The notes beneath the pieces were generated by a model, which worked only from the letters and a program-made list of their open reading frames with translations, was not told the DNA's origin and searched no databases. The translations under genes were made by a program, and so were the position numbers. DNA of 64,000 bases from Monodelphis domestica (Eukaryota > Chordata > Mammalia > Didelphimorphia > Didelphidae). Location of the stretch: assembly GCF_027887165.1 (NCBI RefSeq), contig NC_077232.1:14161255-14225254 (forward strand). The letters are read 5' to 3'. Shown here piece by piece: positions 12,077 to 25,400 of this stretch (its first letter is position 1; every line of letters begins with the position of its first letter).

Positions 12077-15000
12077 GAGAAGGAGTCATGATGGTGGCCT
12101 AGAAGCAGCAGAAGTTCAGACCTCTGAATACCCTTTCTTACCGATCACAAACTGAATTCTCCTAAGGGACTGGAAATCAAACCTAACAATAAGACAGAGC
12201 CAAGGAAGCCTCCTGCTGGACTCAATTCAAAAGGTATGCTCCCCCAAAAGCTGGAATCCAAGAATACTAGGGTTTAACAGGTAGGCAGAAGGAAGGTCCC
12301 AGGATTCCTCCCCCCCCACATACCTAGAGAGTGGGAACCTTTGGGTAGTGTAAGGTGCTTGTCTGGAGGATGTACCTTGCAGGCAGGCTGTGCCAAGCTC
12401 AGAGTGTCAAAAACAGATGGCGGGAAGGAGCTGGAGCTGGAGCATAGAGCTGTCAGCTTGGTCAGAGCTGTGGAGATCCTCCATATTGAGACAGCCTTCC
12501 AGGAGGTTTTGGCCTCAGAGCACACCCAGCACAACCCAGCTGAACTTAATCCCATCAAAAGTCTTCACAGCTCCAGGAATAACAGGCACTAACACATCTG
12601 AAACTTCCTCTATCTGAACTAGATAAATCAAACCAAAAATAAATAAGAAATTGGTAAGAAAAGTGAATGAAATCTTAGAAAAACTAGAGTTAGTAAATAT
12701 GTGCAGAAAAATAAACTGGGAAAAAATGGAATACTCCTTCTTTTCAGGAGCTCATGGTACATTCACAAAATTGACCACGTATTAGGTCATAAAAACATTG
12801 TAAACAAGTTCAAAAGAGCAGAAATAATAAATGCAACCATCTCAGATCACAATGCAATGAAAATAATAATGAGTAATGGTACATGGAGAGGTAAATCAAA
12901 AATGAATTGGAAATTAAACAATAAGATTCTCCAAATCTGGTTAGTTAAAGAATAAATCATAGAAACAATTAATAACTTCATTGAAGAAAATAACAATGAT
13001 GAAACATCCTTTCAAATCCTAAGGAATGCAGCCAAAACAGTAGTCAGGGGGAAATTTATGTCCTAGAGTTCATATATTAACAAATTAAGAAGGGCAGAGG
13101 TCAATGAATTGGGCATGCAAAAAAAAAAAAACAAACTAGAAAGTGAACAAATTAAAAATCCTCAGATGAAGACTAAATTAGAGATCCTAAAAATCAAAGA
13201 AGTTACTAAAATGGAAAGTCAAAGAACTATTTATTTAATAAATATAACCTAGAAGCTAGTACTTTGAAAAAAAAAAACAAATGAAATAGACAAAGTACTG
13301 GTCAGTCTAATAAAAAAAAAAGAAAGGAAAAAACAAAATTAACAGTACCCAAGATGAAGGTTATACCTCATTTCTGATGAAGAGGAAATTAAGGCAATCA
13401 TTAAAAACTATTATGCCTAATTATATAGCAACAAATATGGCAATCTATTTGATATGGATTAATACTTACAAAAATATAAATTGCCTAGACTAACAGAGGA
13501 AGAAATAAATTACCTAAACAACCTCATATCAGCAAAAGAAATTGAATAAGCCATTAAAGGACTCCCTAAGAAAAAATACAAACTATTTGACAAAATAAGC
13601 AAAGAAGAAGTTCTACCAAATTCATTTTACGACACAAATATGGTACTGATATCAAAGATAGGCCGGTTAAAAACAGAGAAAGAAAAAAAAAACTATAGAC
13701 CAATCTCCTTAATGAATATACATGCAAGATTTTAAATAGGATACTAGCAAAAAAGACTCCAGCAAGTCTTCACAAGGGTTATTTACTATGACCAGGTAGA
13801 ATTCATACCAGGAATGCAAGTATGGTTCAATATTAGGAAAACCATCCACATAATTCACTATATTAAAAGCAAACTGACAAAAATTACATGATTATTCCAA
13901 TAGATGGAGAAAAAGCCTTTGATAAATACAATACCCATTTCTTTTGAAAACACTAGAAAGTATAGGAATAGAAGGGTCTTCCCTAAAAATAATAAACAAT
14001 ATACATCTAAAACCATCAGCAAACATCATCTGCAATGGTGATAAACTAAAAGCCTTCCCAATAAGATCAGGAGTGAAACAACAATGCCCATTATCACCTC
14101 TATTATTAAACATTGTACTAGAAACATTACCAGAAGCAATTAGAGAAGAAAAAGAAATTCAAGGTATTAAAATAGGTAATGAGGAGACCAAGCTATCACT
14201 CTTTGTGGATGATATGATGGTCTACTTAAAGAATCCTAAGCAATAAACCAAAAAGCTAGTCAAAACAGTCAACAATTTTAGCAAAGTTGCAGGATACAAT
14301 ATAAACCCATATATGTCATCAGCATTTCTATATATCTCCAACCCATTTTAGCAGTAAGAATTAGAAAGAGAAAGTCGATTTAAAATCACCCTAGACAATA
14401 TAAAATACCTAGGAATCTATCTGCTGAGACAAACACATAAACGATATGAACACAGTTAAAACTAGATCTAAACAATTGGGGAAACATTGATTGCTCATGG
14501 GTGGGATGAGCAAACATAATTAAAAAGACAATCATACCTAAATTACTTTACTTATTTATTGCTATACCTTTTGAATTACCAAAAAATGTTTTACTGAATT
14601 AGGAAAAAAATATAACAAAGTTCATTTAGAAGAACAAAAGATCAAGTATATTCAGGGAAATCATGAAATAAATTGCAAAGGAAGGATGACATGCAGTCCC
14701 AGATCTCAAACTATACTATAAAGCAGTGGTCATCAGAACAATTTGGTACTGGCTAAGAGACAGAACAGAAGATCAGTGGAATAGACTTGAGGTAAATGAC
14801 CTCAGCAAGACAGTCAATGATAAACCCATATATCCCAGTTTTTGGGACCAAAACCCACTATTTGATAAAAACTGTTGGGAAAATTAAAAGACAATATGGG
14901 AGAGATTAGGTTTGGATTAACATCTCACACCCTACACTAAGATAAACTCAGAATGTTGAATGACCTAAATAAAAAGATGGAAAATATAAGCAAATTAGGT

Positions 15001-16228
15001 GAACATAGAATAGTATACTTGTCAGATCTTTGGGAAAGGAAAGACTTTAAAACCAAGAGCTTTTTTTTTAAAGCAAGAGCTAGAAAAAATCAATAATTTT
15101 GATTGCATCAAATTAAAAATTATTGCAAAAACAAAAATAATGCATCCAAAATTAGAAGGGAAGTAACAAATTGGGAAATAATCTTCATTATAAAAACCTT
15201 GACAATGGTCTAATTACTCAAATTTATAAAGAGCTAAACCAGTTGTACAAAAAATCAAGCCATTCTCCATTTGATAAATGGGCAAGGAATATGAATAGGC
15301 AATTTTCAGTTAAAGAAATCAAAACTACTAATAAGCACATGTAAGTGTTCTAAATCTTGTATAATCAGAGAAATGCAAATCAAAACAACTCTGAGGTATC
15401 ACCTCACACCCAGCAGATTGGTTAACATGACAATAAAGGAAACTAATGAATGTTGGAGGGGATGTGGTAAAGTCAGGATATTAATTCATTGCTAGTGGAG
15501 CTATGAATTGATCCAAACATTCTGGTGGGTAATATGGAACTATGCCCAAAGGGTAATAAAAGATTGTCTGCCCTTTGATCCAGCCATAGCACTGCTGGGT
15601 TTGTACCCCAAAGAGATAATAAGGAAAAAGACATGTACAAAACTATTCATAGCTACACTCTTTGTGGTGGCAAAAAAATTGGAAAATGAGGGGATTCCCT
15701 TTCATTGGGGAATGGCTTAACAACTTGTGGTATAGGTTGGTGATGGAATACTATTGTGCTCAAAGAAATAAGAAAGTGGAGGAATTCCATGGGGACTGGA
15801 ACAACCTCCAGGAATTGATACAGAGTGAGAGGAGCAGAACCAGGAAAACATTGTACACAGAGACGGATACATTGTGGTACAATCGAATGTAATAGACTTT
15901 TCCATTAACAGCAGTGCAGTGATCCTGAACAACTTGGAGGAACCTACAAGAAAAACAACTATCCACATTCAGAGAAAAAAAAACAAAGAAAAACAACTTC
16001 TTGAATACATGGATCGAAGGGATATGGTTCGGGATGTAGACTCTAAATGAACATCATAGTGAAAACAAAAACATGGAAATAGGTTATGATGAAGGACACA
16101 TATAATACCCAATGAAAGTGCGCTTTGGCTGTGGGAATGGTGGGTGGTAGGAAGGGAGGGAAATAATGTGATTATTGTAACCAAGGAATAATGTTCTAAG
16201 TAGACTAAATAAACTAATTCAAATGGAA
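12077..16228 (+). mobile_element. L1 'B', inserted inside L1 'A', internally deleted
   Basis: L1 with a true 5' end ('gagaaggagtcatgatggtgg', the usual start with a YY1-like 'atggtgg' core). A GC-richer 5' UTR runs to about 12595, followed by an abrupt jump into ORF2 endonuclease sequence at about 12600. ORF1, the spacer and the start of ORF2 are missing (about 2 kb). The rest of ORF2 and the 3' UTR follow, ending A-rich near 16228. It is younger than L1 'A', which it splits, and is flanked by a target-site duplication. Confidence 0.85.
12601..15895 (+). pseudogene. L1 'B' ORF2, broken
   Basis: Endonuclease C-terminus at 12701-12955 (with KIDHVLGHK and the catalytic-type ISDHNAMK motif), then the reverse transcriptase. 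The palm motif reads [12 protein letters not shown] near 14192-14230, where active elements carry F/Y-A-D-D, so one residue before the catalytic Asp pair differs. The tail around 15508-15892 carries the Cys/Trp-rich ORF2 end (KVEEFHGDWNNLQELI). Frames are broken by many stops and indels. Confidence 0.8.
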
Positions 16229-16243
16229 AAAATTTATGAACTG
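16229..16243. repeat. Right target-site duplication of L1 'B'
   Basis: 'aaaatttatgaactg' matches the 12063-12076 copy. Directly afterwards, 'acagaagaaggaaaagaatac' is the L1 ORF2 sequence expected to follow position 12076 of L1 'A', as in the uninterrupted copy at about 24390-24415. Confidence 0.7.
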
Positions 16244-19085
16244 AATAGATTAACAGAAGAAGGAAAAGAATACTTAAATAACTCCATATCAGAAAAATGA
16301 AATTGAAGCAGCCATCAAGGAATTCCCTAAGAAAAATTCTGCAGTGTCGGGTGGATTCACAAGTGAATTCTATCAAGCACTCAAAGAACAACAAATCCCA
16401 ACATGATAAAAAGCATTTGACATAATAAGAAAAGAAGGAGTCTACAAAATTCCTTTTATGACATGAATATGGTACTGATTTCAAAGCCAGGTAGATAAAA
16501 AAAATACTGAGAAAGACCATTACAGACAAAACTCTTTAATGAAAATAGATGCAAAAATCTAAAACCAAATACTCACAAAAGTGTCCAGCAAGTGATGATG
16601 AGGGTTATTCATTATGATCAGGTAGAATTTATATCAGGAATGCAAGAATGGCTCAATATTAGGAAAATGATTCCCATAATTGACCATATCATCAAGCAAA
16701 CTAGCAAAAATCATATAATTATCTCAATAGATGCAGAAAAAGCCTTTGACAAAATACAACACTCATTCTTATTGAAAACACTAGAAAGCATTGGAATAGA
16801 TGGGTCTTTTCTAAAAATAATAAACAGGATATATTTAAAACCATCAGCAACAACATCTGCAATGGGGATAAATTGGAAGTATTCCCAGTAACATCAGGAG
16901 TGAAACAAGGAAGTCCATTATCACCTTTATTATTTAACATTGTATTAGAAACACCAGCAGTAGCAATTAGAGAAAAAAAAGAAATTGAACATATTTAAAA
17001 AGGTAATGAGGAGACTAAGCCATCACTCTTTGTGGATGATATGATGGTCTACTTAAAGAATCCTAGAGAAGCAACTAAAAAGATAGTAGAAATAACAAAC
17101 AACTTAAGTAAAGTTGCAGGGTAACAAAACAAATCTGCATAAGCCATCAGTATTTCTTAATACTTCCAACTCATCCCAGCAGCAAGAGTTAGAAATTCTT
17201 TTTATAATCACCATTGACAGTATACAATACTTAGGAATCTATCTAAGACATACTCAGGAGCTACATGAACACAACTGCAAAACACTCTCCACATAATTAA
17301 AACTAGATCTAAATCACTGGAAAAATATTAATTGCTCATGGGTAGGTTGAGCTAACATAATAGAAATGACAATCCTACCCAAACTAATTTACTTATTTGG
17401 TGCCAGAACTATCAAACTACCAAAATTTTTTATAGAATTATAAAAAAAATAACAAAAATTAATTGGAAGAACAAAAGATCAAGAATATCAAGGGACATAA
17501 TTTTAAACAAAATGAAGGAAGGTGTCCTATCAGCACCAGATTTTAAACTGTAATATAAAGCAGTGATCATCAAAACTATATGGTACTGGCTAAGAGACAG
17601 AAAGGAGGATCAGTTGAACAGATTTGGGTTAAATGACTTCAGTAAGAGAGTCTATGATGAACCCAAAGATCCCAGATTTTGAGACAAAAATCTACTATTT
17701 GACAAAAACTGCATGGAAAAGAGGAAATCCATATGGGAGAGATTAGGTTTAGATCAAAATCTCATACCCTACATGAAGATAAACTGAGAATGGGTAAATG
17801 ACTTCAACATAAAGAAGGTAACAATAAGCAAATTAGGTGAACATGGAAAAGATTTCTTTTCATATCTCTGGGAAAAGAGAGATTTTAAGACCAAGAAAGA
17901 GTTAGAAAAAAATACAAAATGCAACATATATAATTTTGATTAAATTAAATTAAAATTTTTTTGTACTAATAAAACCAATGTAACCAAAGTTAGAAGGAAA
18001 GGAACAAATTGGGAAACAATCTTCATAACAAAAACCTCTGACAAAGGTAAAATTACTCAAATTTAAAAGGAAGCAAATCAATTGTGCAAAAAAAAAATTA
18101 AGTCATTCCCCAATTGATAAATGGGCAAGGGACATGAGTAGGCAATTTTCAAATAAAGAAATCAAAACTATTATCAAACACATGAAAAAGTTTTCTAAAT
18201 ATCTTATAATTGGAGAAATGCAAATCAAAAGAACTTTGAGGTATCACCTCACATGTAGTAGATTAAGTAACATGACAGCAAAGGAAAGTAATGAATGTTG
18301 GAGGGGATGTGGCAAAATTGGGACATTAATGCATTTCTGGTGAAGCTGTGAAATGATCCAACCATTCTGGAGGGCAATTTGGAACAATACCCAAAGGGCA
18401 CTAAAAGACTGCCTTTTGATCAAGCCATAGCACTGCTGGGTTTGTACCCCAACGAGATAATAAGGAAAAAGACTTGTACAAGAATATGCATAGTTGTGCT
18501 CTTTATGGTGGCAAAAATTAGGAAATGAGGGGATGCCCTCTGATTGGGGAATGGCTAAACAAATTGTGGTATATGCTGGTAATCTAATACTATTGTGGTC
18601 AAAGGAATAATAAAATGGAGAAATTCCATGTGAGTTGGAATGACCTCTAGGAATTGATGCAGAGTGAAAGGAGAACCAGGAGAATGTTGTACACAGAGAC
18701 TGACACATTGTGGTAAAATAAAATGTAATGGACTTCTCTACTAGTAGCAATGCAATGATGCAGAAGTGTTTGGAGGGACATATGAGAAAGAATGCCATCC
18801 ACAACTAGAGGAAGAACTGTGGGAAAGGAAACACAGAAGAAAAACAATTGCTTGATCACATGGGTGGGTGGGACTTTGACTGGGAAAGTAGACTAAAAGA
18901 TAATCCTAATGAAAAAATTTATAATATGGAAATGGGTCTTGACCAATGATACATGTTAAACCCAGTGCAATTGTGCATCAGATATGGAAAGGGGGTGGGA
19001 GGCGGGAAGGGAAAGAATATGAGTCTTGTAAGCATGAAAAAATATTCTAAATCATGTAATAAAATACATTAAAAATAATAAAAAA
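16244..19085 (+). mobile_element. L1 'A', right part (ORF2 RT to 3' end)
   Basis: Continuation of the L1 that begins at 9690. The reverse-transcriptase region includes 16592-16891 ([35 protein letters not shown]), the palm motif [12 protein letters not shown] near 17030-17060, and the ORF2 C-terminus to about 18720. The 3' UTR ends near 19085 with 'aataaaatacattaaaaataat'. Frames are broken throughout. Confidence 0.85.
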
Positions 19086-19099
19086 TAAAGATGAAATAC

Positions 19100-19220
19100 T
19101 GAAATGAATGAATGTCTTGCCCAAGGTTTGATAGCTAGTGTCAGAGGCATAATATTAAATCATTTCGACCTGATTCCAAATCTAGAGCACTATCCATTCT
19201 ACTGCTGAGCTAACTAATTG
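19100..19220 (-). mobile_element. MIR/CORE-SINE relic
   Basis: 'cttgcccaaggtttgatagctagtgtcagaggc ... ttcgacctgattccaaatctagagcactatccattctactgctgagc' is the antisense CORE-SINE body (cleared-of 'gtcacatagctagt' and 'ttgaactcagatctt' landmarks). It is old and partial. Confidence 0.55.
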
Positions 19221-19304
19221 AACAAAACCTCCAATTATATAATTTTTGCTCTTTAAAAAATGTATTTTTTCCTTTAATGATTATTTTATGGTGACAAGTC
19301 ACTT

Positions 19305-20200
19305 TCCTCACAGAAAGCTATGGCCTGGAGAATATACCACAAAATTCATAGATGAATTTAAATAAATCAAGGAAGTATTCTGGTAATTGTCACAGCTACT
19401 GTCTTTGAAACTATGCACATTCAAATTCCCTTCTAACCACAGTATGGATGTATGCCTGAGTATATACACACAAATATAACATATATGAAAATGTATATAT
19501 ATATATATATATGTATATATTACATATATTTAATATAGGCAAATATATACCTATGTGTATATAATATGCTAATAAATCCTTTGCAACACAAACTTTTTTC
19601 TGTACCTCTTCCCATACAGAAAGAGCCTTATGATTAAATGGATGATAGAAAGTCAGCAAGAACATATGTAGCCTTATTCATAGAAGATACACAAAAGTAA
19701 ACTCAAGCTAGGAAGTATTCAAGCATGTTATACAGACTAACTCAGTGAAATGCATTTATTTCATGGGACAAGAGAAAGGATTAATGGAAAAATAAGTCAC
19801 ATTTAAGCTCCATCCAATGTCTTGAGCCACATTATATCCAGATGAAAAGAAGCATTAGATCTAGGACCTTTGCTATTGGAGCTTACTCACTTACTTCTTT
19901 TTATTCTAATTATTGCAATAGACCTGATGTAAAAGTCTAATTTATAAGGAATGCTAACTATCTTTTCTGAGGTGCTTTAATATTTACCTACTACTCTCCA
20001 AAATCCTCCAATTGTTACATGCATTTATTAAGGATTATTATTTTCCAGACACTTACTTAATTTCTAGGAATAGAAAGAAAAAGCAAGTATACTCCTTGCC
20101 TTTAGAGGACTTAAATTCTAATGGTCCTGGATAAATAGGTTGCTTAAAGTGGTTAAAGAGCCAAGTCTGGAGTCAGAAGAACCTGATTTTAAAAATCTGG
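19305..20200. repeat. Duplicated block, homologous to 36110-37110
   Basis: Shares ordered landmarks with 36110-37110: 'aaatcaaggaag', 'ctacattcaaattc.cttcctac' (here cacattcaaattcccttctaac), a TA-rich microsatellite, 'tacctcttcccataca.aaagtgcctt', 'ggattaatggaaa', 'tccatccaatgtcttgagcca' and, near the end, 'agattattatttt.cagacactta' followed by 'ctggagtca.aaggat.tgat'. Similarity is moderate with indels, so the duplication is old. L2-like 3' sequence lies at about 20015-20130. Confidence 0.6.
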
Positions 20201-20794
20201 CCTAAGAATTTTAAAAATTAATTTATCAGGTGGTTTCATTATAATTTCTAAGACAGTCCTTTCCTTGGTCCCTTTTCTTTTCTACACGATGGCACAATGA
20301 AAAGCATTATTTTACAACAAAAATTATGTTGTGTTTCTAATTATCATTTCTTTTTCTGTAGGTGGACATTCACAAGTCATTCTTTAAATATTCATTCTGT
20401 AACTGTATATAATGTTCTTTTTGTTCTGTTTGACTCTTCATTATTATATTTAGGATTTTCCTATATATAAAGGGATAACCTATATATAGGTTTTTCCATG
20501 ATTTTTTAAAGTTAACAGTCATAATTTCTTTTGGCACAGTACTATTCCACAGTGTCAGATCTAGCTTTTAAATCCTGACATAGGGATAACTATGAACAGC
20601 ACTGTTCAAATGATTTGATATTAGTACATTGCAATTACTTTCATTGTGTGAGATTTAAAATGGCTGAGGTCTTAAACTGTAGTGATTAAAATAATGGAAG
20701 ATATAAATTGTGATAGATATAAGAGAGGGTGAGTAAATTTGACCACAGAAATATGTTTCACTACAGTGTCTTGGGTTTTAAAATCAAATATAAG
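20201..20794. other. Intergenic AT-rich DNA, no gene
   Basis: No coding frame longer than chance and no repeat I can name. A palindromic 'cctatatataaagggataacctatatatagg' lies at about 20460-20490 and could form a short hairpin, but its context is plain AT-rich DNA. Confidence 0.4.
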
Positions 20795-21820
20795 GTGGTC
20801 GCCAGGGAAATATTCTCAATTATTCAAATACCCAAGTCAATTTGGTTTTATAGAGATTTTAATTAACAATACAATGAGTAATCAAAGAAAGAGAGAGAGA
20901 GTAAGAAAGGAATAAGTATGAAGGGCCTGAAGCCAATATGGCCTAGACCTGAGTCTTAAAAGAGAAATCAGTCAGTTTATTAGCACTCACCACAAGTTCT
21001 GACTAAACAAGGATACTAGTGACACCAGTCCAGTGTGTCTCAAAAAGTCTTCCAGCCAGAGATTGTTTTAAAGGGCCTCTCTCAAGAGCCTCCAGAGCTC
21101 CTACCCCAGAGGAACAGAGCCCCCAGAGGAGCTCCTCAAGGAGCTCTCCTTCAGAATGAGATTTCCTCCAAGAGCACTTCTCCTCAAAGAGATCTATCTC
21201 CAAGGAAAGAGCCCTCAAGCATCAGTCGTCAAGGAAATGAGTCTCTCAGAATGAGATCCTCCAGAATGAGAATCAGAAATCGAGATTCCTGAATGAGACC
21301 AAGCTCTTATTTTTAAGGGCAAAAATTTCCTCTGTCACCTCCCCTAAGTCCTTACCTCTACCAATCACTGTAGATGTTTCTAAAGGACGGCCCATTTTGA
21401 ATTCACAGCTGAGTAGTTTTAATCTCTTTAGTAAGTCAGAAAAAAATGCTGCTGTGGCGACAAATTTCATTAAGAAAAAACCTATGAGTAAGTTATCACC
21501 CTTTTAGGTTTAAGTAGTTTACAAGTTGCCCCACCTATATGGGTACCTAGCATCCATTGTATCAATTTTAAAAACAGGCATGACTCAAAGAACTTCCTGT
21601 CCTTTCCATAAGCATGGGTCAAAGCACTTTCATTGTTCAGCAGGGAGTTTTCTGTCCTAGAGCAGTCTTAAGTAGGGTGGAGTAGGGATATTCCCAAGGC
21701 AAGGAGTTTTCACATTCAAGGAGAATTCTCACTATCTGCTAGGGAATTTTTTTTAAGTAGAAGATTACCCAATGGGGAAATTTCCAACATTCATAAGTCT
21801 GAGAAATTTTAAGGTTTACA
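20795..21820 (-). mobile_element. Solo LTR, same family as 58950-59912
   Basis: Matches the provirus LTR at 58950-59912 over most of its length. Shared blocks in order are 'gagagagag.aagaaaggaat', 'tgtcacctcccctaa', 'tctaccaatcactgt', 'ccattgtatcaattttaaaa.ca..catgactcaaagaa.ttcctgt', 'taagcat.ggtcaaag', 'cattgttcagca.ggg', 'aaatttccaacat.cataagtct.agaaatttt.aggtttaca'. The minus-strand left end is TGTAAACCT. No retroviral genes adjoin, so it is a solo LTR. Confidence 0.75.
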
Positions 21821-21844
21821 ATTGTACAGATGTGTCTAATTTTT

Positions 21845-22110
21845 GAGATGCCATTTGGGTTTTTTCTTGGCAAAGATGCTATAGTGGTTTGCTATTTCTT
21901 CTCTAGTTCATTTTTCAGGTAAGAAAACTGATGCAAACAGGGTGGAGACTTCCCTTCAGATATTGTTTATCCTTTGTTCTCAAAGAGAAACAATGAAAAC
22001 ATTGGGCAATATCTTGACTTGCTCAAGAACTGGATTTAAGTGAGGCCAAGTTGCTTGTAGTCATCAACCTCTTTTTCTTTTTGAGAGTCTTTTATATCAA
22101 GAGTGGCATG
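21845..22110. mobile_element. Two marsupial SINE fragments
   Basis: Positions 21845-21945 carry an antisense Mar1 tail ('ccatttgggttttttcttggcaaagatgct...tggtttgctatttc'). Positions 21955-22090 resemble a second marsupial repeat often found joined to it ('ttatcctttgttctcaaagagaaacaatgaa ... ttgacttgctcaagaactggatttaagtgaggc'). Both are eroded. I cannot tell whether this is one composite or two insertions. Confidence 0.55.
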
Positions 22111-22489
22111 GCAAGACAAAAAACAGAAAGATTAATAATTGTGCAGAACATAGTGGATGAAATTGGCCTCTTCCATATCTTCTATATTTCTGTCCTATGC
22201 CATTTAGTATATAAATATTAAGATTCATATCTTTGATGGATCTTTCCAAAATGTATTTTCATTATGCTTTAATGAATTTATGTATGTTTTATTATTATAT
22301 TTTTGGTGATAATGATTGCCATGTTATTCTTTAAAACAAGTCATCTGATCCATAATGGTTTTTACTGAAGCTTAATATTTTACTATTAAATTCATCTATC
22401 TCCTTGAATTGATCATCCTATAAATAAAAATTTTGCATTCATCTTTCAAATTAATTGTATGAGAAATCTCTTCCAATTCACATGAGAAA
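22111..22489. other. Intergenic DNA, nothing recognised
   Basis: AT-rich, no open frame of note and no recognisable repeat until the L1 5' UTR begins at about 22490. Confidence 0.35.
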
Positions 22490-25400
22490 TTAAGACAGAT
22501 TTCCAAGTGAGCATGGCAGAAATCTAGAAGCTTCCTCTCCCCAGCACCCAATGACATAGTCAACCTCAAAAGACCATAAAAACCATTTTCAGAAGAATGA
22601 ATGAACTCTACATTAAGGTGCAACATTGAAGGTACATGGGATTTGGGTATTTCCACATTTTAAAAGGGTGAAAAAGCTCCCAGCCAAAACATGAGTTGAT
22701 CTGTCCTCCACCACTCCACCTATGGAGCCATAGCCAGAACCAGCTTGAGCCAGAACCAGGGAGTGAGTGAGGGGCACCTCTGGAGTGGGCAAGGGGCACA
22801 TCTAGGACATGAGAGGGAAGAACATTTAGATTCATTGGGATCCTGAAGTCTATTTTATCCTATAGGAAAAGGTAGAAGGGAAAACATAGGGGGTTAGGAA
22901 GGAGGGAGCGCAAAAAGGGAGGCAAGGAAAGGGGGGAGGGAACTTCAAAAAAGTTCCTAAAGACCCTAAAGAAACAAGATGGGAACAAAAAGGGAGGAGC
23001 CAGAAAGGGAAACATATCAAGGGAGGAGATTAGGGGGATTGATTAAAAGGAAATCATTGGTTTAAATGGATATAGCAAAGAAGAAAGGACAGAACTAGGA
23101 GAGGATATCAAAATGCTAGGGAATTCATAAGTGAAAATCATAACTTTGAACATAAATGGAATGAACTCACCCATATTATATAGACTAATAGGAGAGTAGA
23201 TTAAAATCCCAAATCCTACCATATGCTGTCTAGAAAAACACACCTGACATGGATAGAGACTCAATAAGTGAGAATTAAAGGGTGGAGCAAGACCTATTAA
23301 GCTTCAACTGATAGGAAGAAGGCAGGAGTTGCAATTATGATATCTGACAGCCAAAGTAAAAATAGACCTGATTTAAAGGGATATGGAAGGTAAATACATC
23401 CTGATAAAAGGGAGTATAGACAATGAGGAAATATCACTAATCAACATGTATGCACCAAATGGTATAGCACCCAAATTTCTAACAGAGAAACTAGTAGAAT
23501 TGAAGGAGGAAATAGATAGTGGAAGACCTGAACTTAACACTATCAAATTTAGATAAATCAAATCAAAATATAAATAAGAAAGAGGTAAAAGAGGTGAATG
23601 AAATTTTAGAAAAAAATTAGAGTTAATAGGTATATGGAGAAAAAGAAATAGAAACAAAAAGGAATACACCTTCTTTTCAGCAGCGCATGGTACATTCACA
23701 AAGATTGACCAGATACTAGGTCATAAAACCATGTTATACAAATGTAAAAAAGCAGAAAAATAAATGCAACCTTTTCAGAACATAAAGAAATAAAAATAGT
23801 GATCAGTAAGGTTACATGGAGAGCCAAATAAAAAATTAATTGGAAATTAAAAAAAATGATTCTCCAAAATTGGTTATTTAGAGAATAAATCATAGGAACA
23901 TTTAACAATTTCATTGAAGAAAATGACAATGATGAGACATCCTTTCAACCTCTATGGGATGCAGTCAAATCAGTACTCAGGGGAATATTAACAAATTAGG
24001 GAGGGCAGAGGTCAATGATTTGGACATGCAAATCAAAAAATTTGAAAGCACACAAATTAAAACCCCCAGAAGGAAATGAAATTAGAGATCCTAAAAATTA
24101 AGGGAGCAATTAATGAAATCAATAGTGCTAGAACTATTGAACTAATAAATAAGACTAAAAGCTGGTATTTTGAAAAAAAAAAACAAAAAATAGGCAAAGT
24201 ACTGGTCCATCTAATAAAAAAGGGTAAAGAAGAAAAACAAATTAACAGTATCATGGATGAAAATGGAGATCTCATCTTCAATGAAGAGGAAATTAGGAAA
24301 ATCATTAAAATATTTTGCCCAATTATAGGGCACTAAATATGCCAACCTAGGTGATATGGATGAATATATACAAAAATATGCATTGCCTAGTTTAACATAA
24401 GAAGAAATAGAATTCTTAAATAACCCCATATCAGAAAAAGAAATTGAACAGGCCATCAAAGTACTCATTAGGAAAAAAATTCCAGGGCATGATGGATTCA
24501 CAAGTGAATTCTATCAAACATTCAAAGAACAGCAAATCCCAATACTATGCAAACTATTTGACATAATAAGCAAAGAGGGAGTTCTTTCAACTTCCTTTAA
24601 TGACACAAATATGGTACTGATTCAAAAACAGAGAAAGATAACTACAGACCAATCTCATTACTGAACATAGATGCAAAAATTTTAAATAAGATGCTAGCAA
24701 AAAGATTCCAGCAAATGATCAGAAGGGTTATTCACTATGATCAGGTAGGAATTATAGCAGGAATGCAAGGTTGGTTCAATATTAGAAAAAACATTCACAT
24801 TATTGACCATATCAACAAGCAAACCAACAAAAATTACATGATTATTTCAATAGATGCTGAAAAACCCTTTGACAAAATATAACACTCATTCCTATTGAAA
24901 ACACTATAAAGTATAGGAATAGAAGGGATTTTCCTAAAAATAATAAACAGTATCTATCTAAAACCATCAGTCAACATCATCTGCAATGGGGATAAACTAG
25001 ATCCATTCCTAAAAAGATAAGTAGTGAAAACTAGCAGTAGCAATTAGAAAAGAAAAAGAAATTGAAAGTATTAAAATTTGCAATGAAGAAGCTAAGGTAT
25101 CACTCTATGCAGATGATAGGATGGTCTACTTAAAGAATCCTAGAGAATCGATTAAAAAGCTAGTCGACATAATCAACAACTTTAGCAAACTTGCAGTATA
25201 CAAAATAAACCCACATTAGTTATTAGCATTTCTTTATATCTCCAACAGATCTCAGCAGCACGAATTAGAAAGAGAATATCCTTTCAAAATCACCTTAGAC
25301 AATATAAAATACTTAGGAATCTCTCTACCGAGACAAACACAGGAACTATATGAACACAACTACAAAACACTTTTCACACAACTAAAACCAGATCTGAGCA

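Noticed and set aside
12274-12617. Open frames on both strands in 12.27-12.62 kb as genes
   Set aside because: All lie in the GC-rich 5' UTR of L1 'B'; overlapping frames on both strands are equally open and none resembles a protein.
15969-16529. 186-codon minus-strand hydrophobic frame
   Set aside because: It spans the junction of L1 'B' 3' UTR and L1 'A' ORF2 in antisense. Its open state depends on two unrelated elements joined by insertion, so it is chance.
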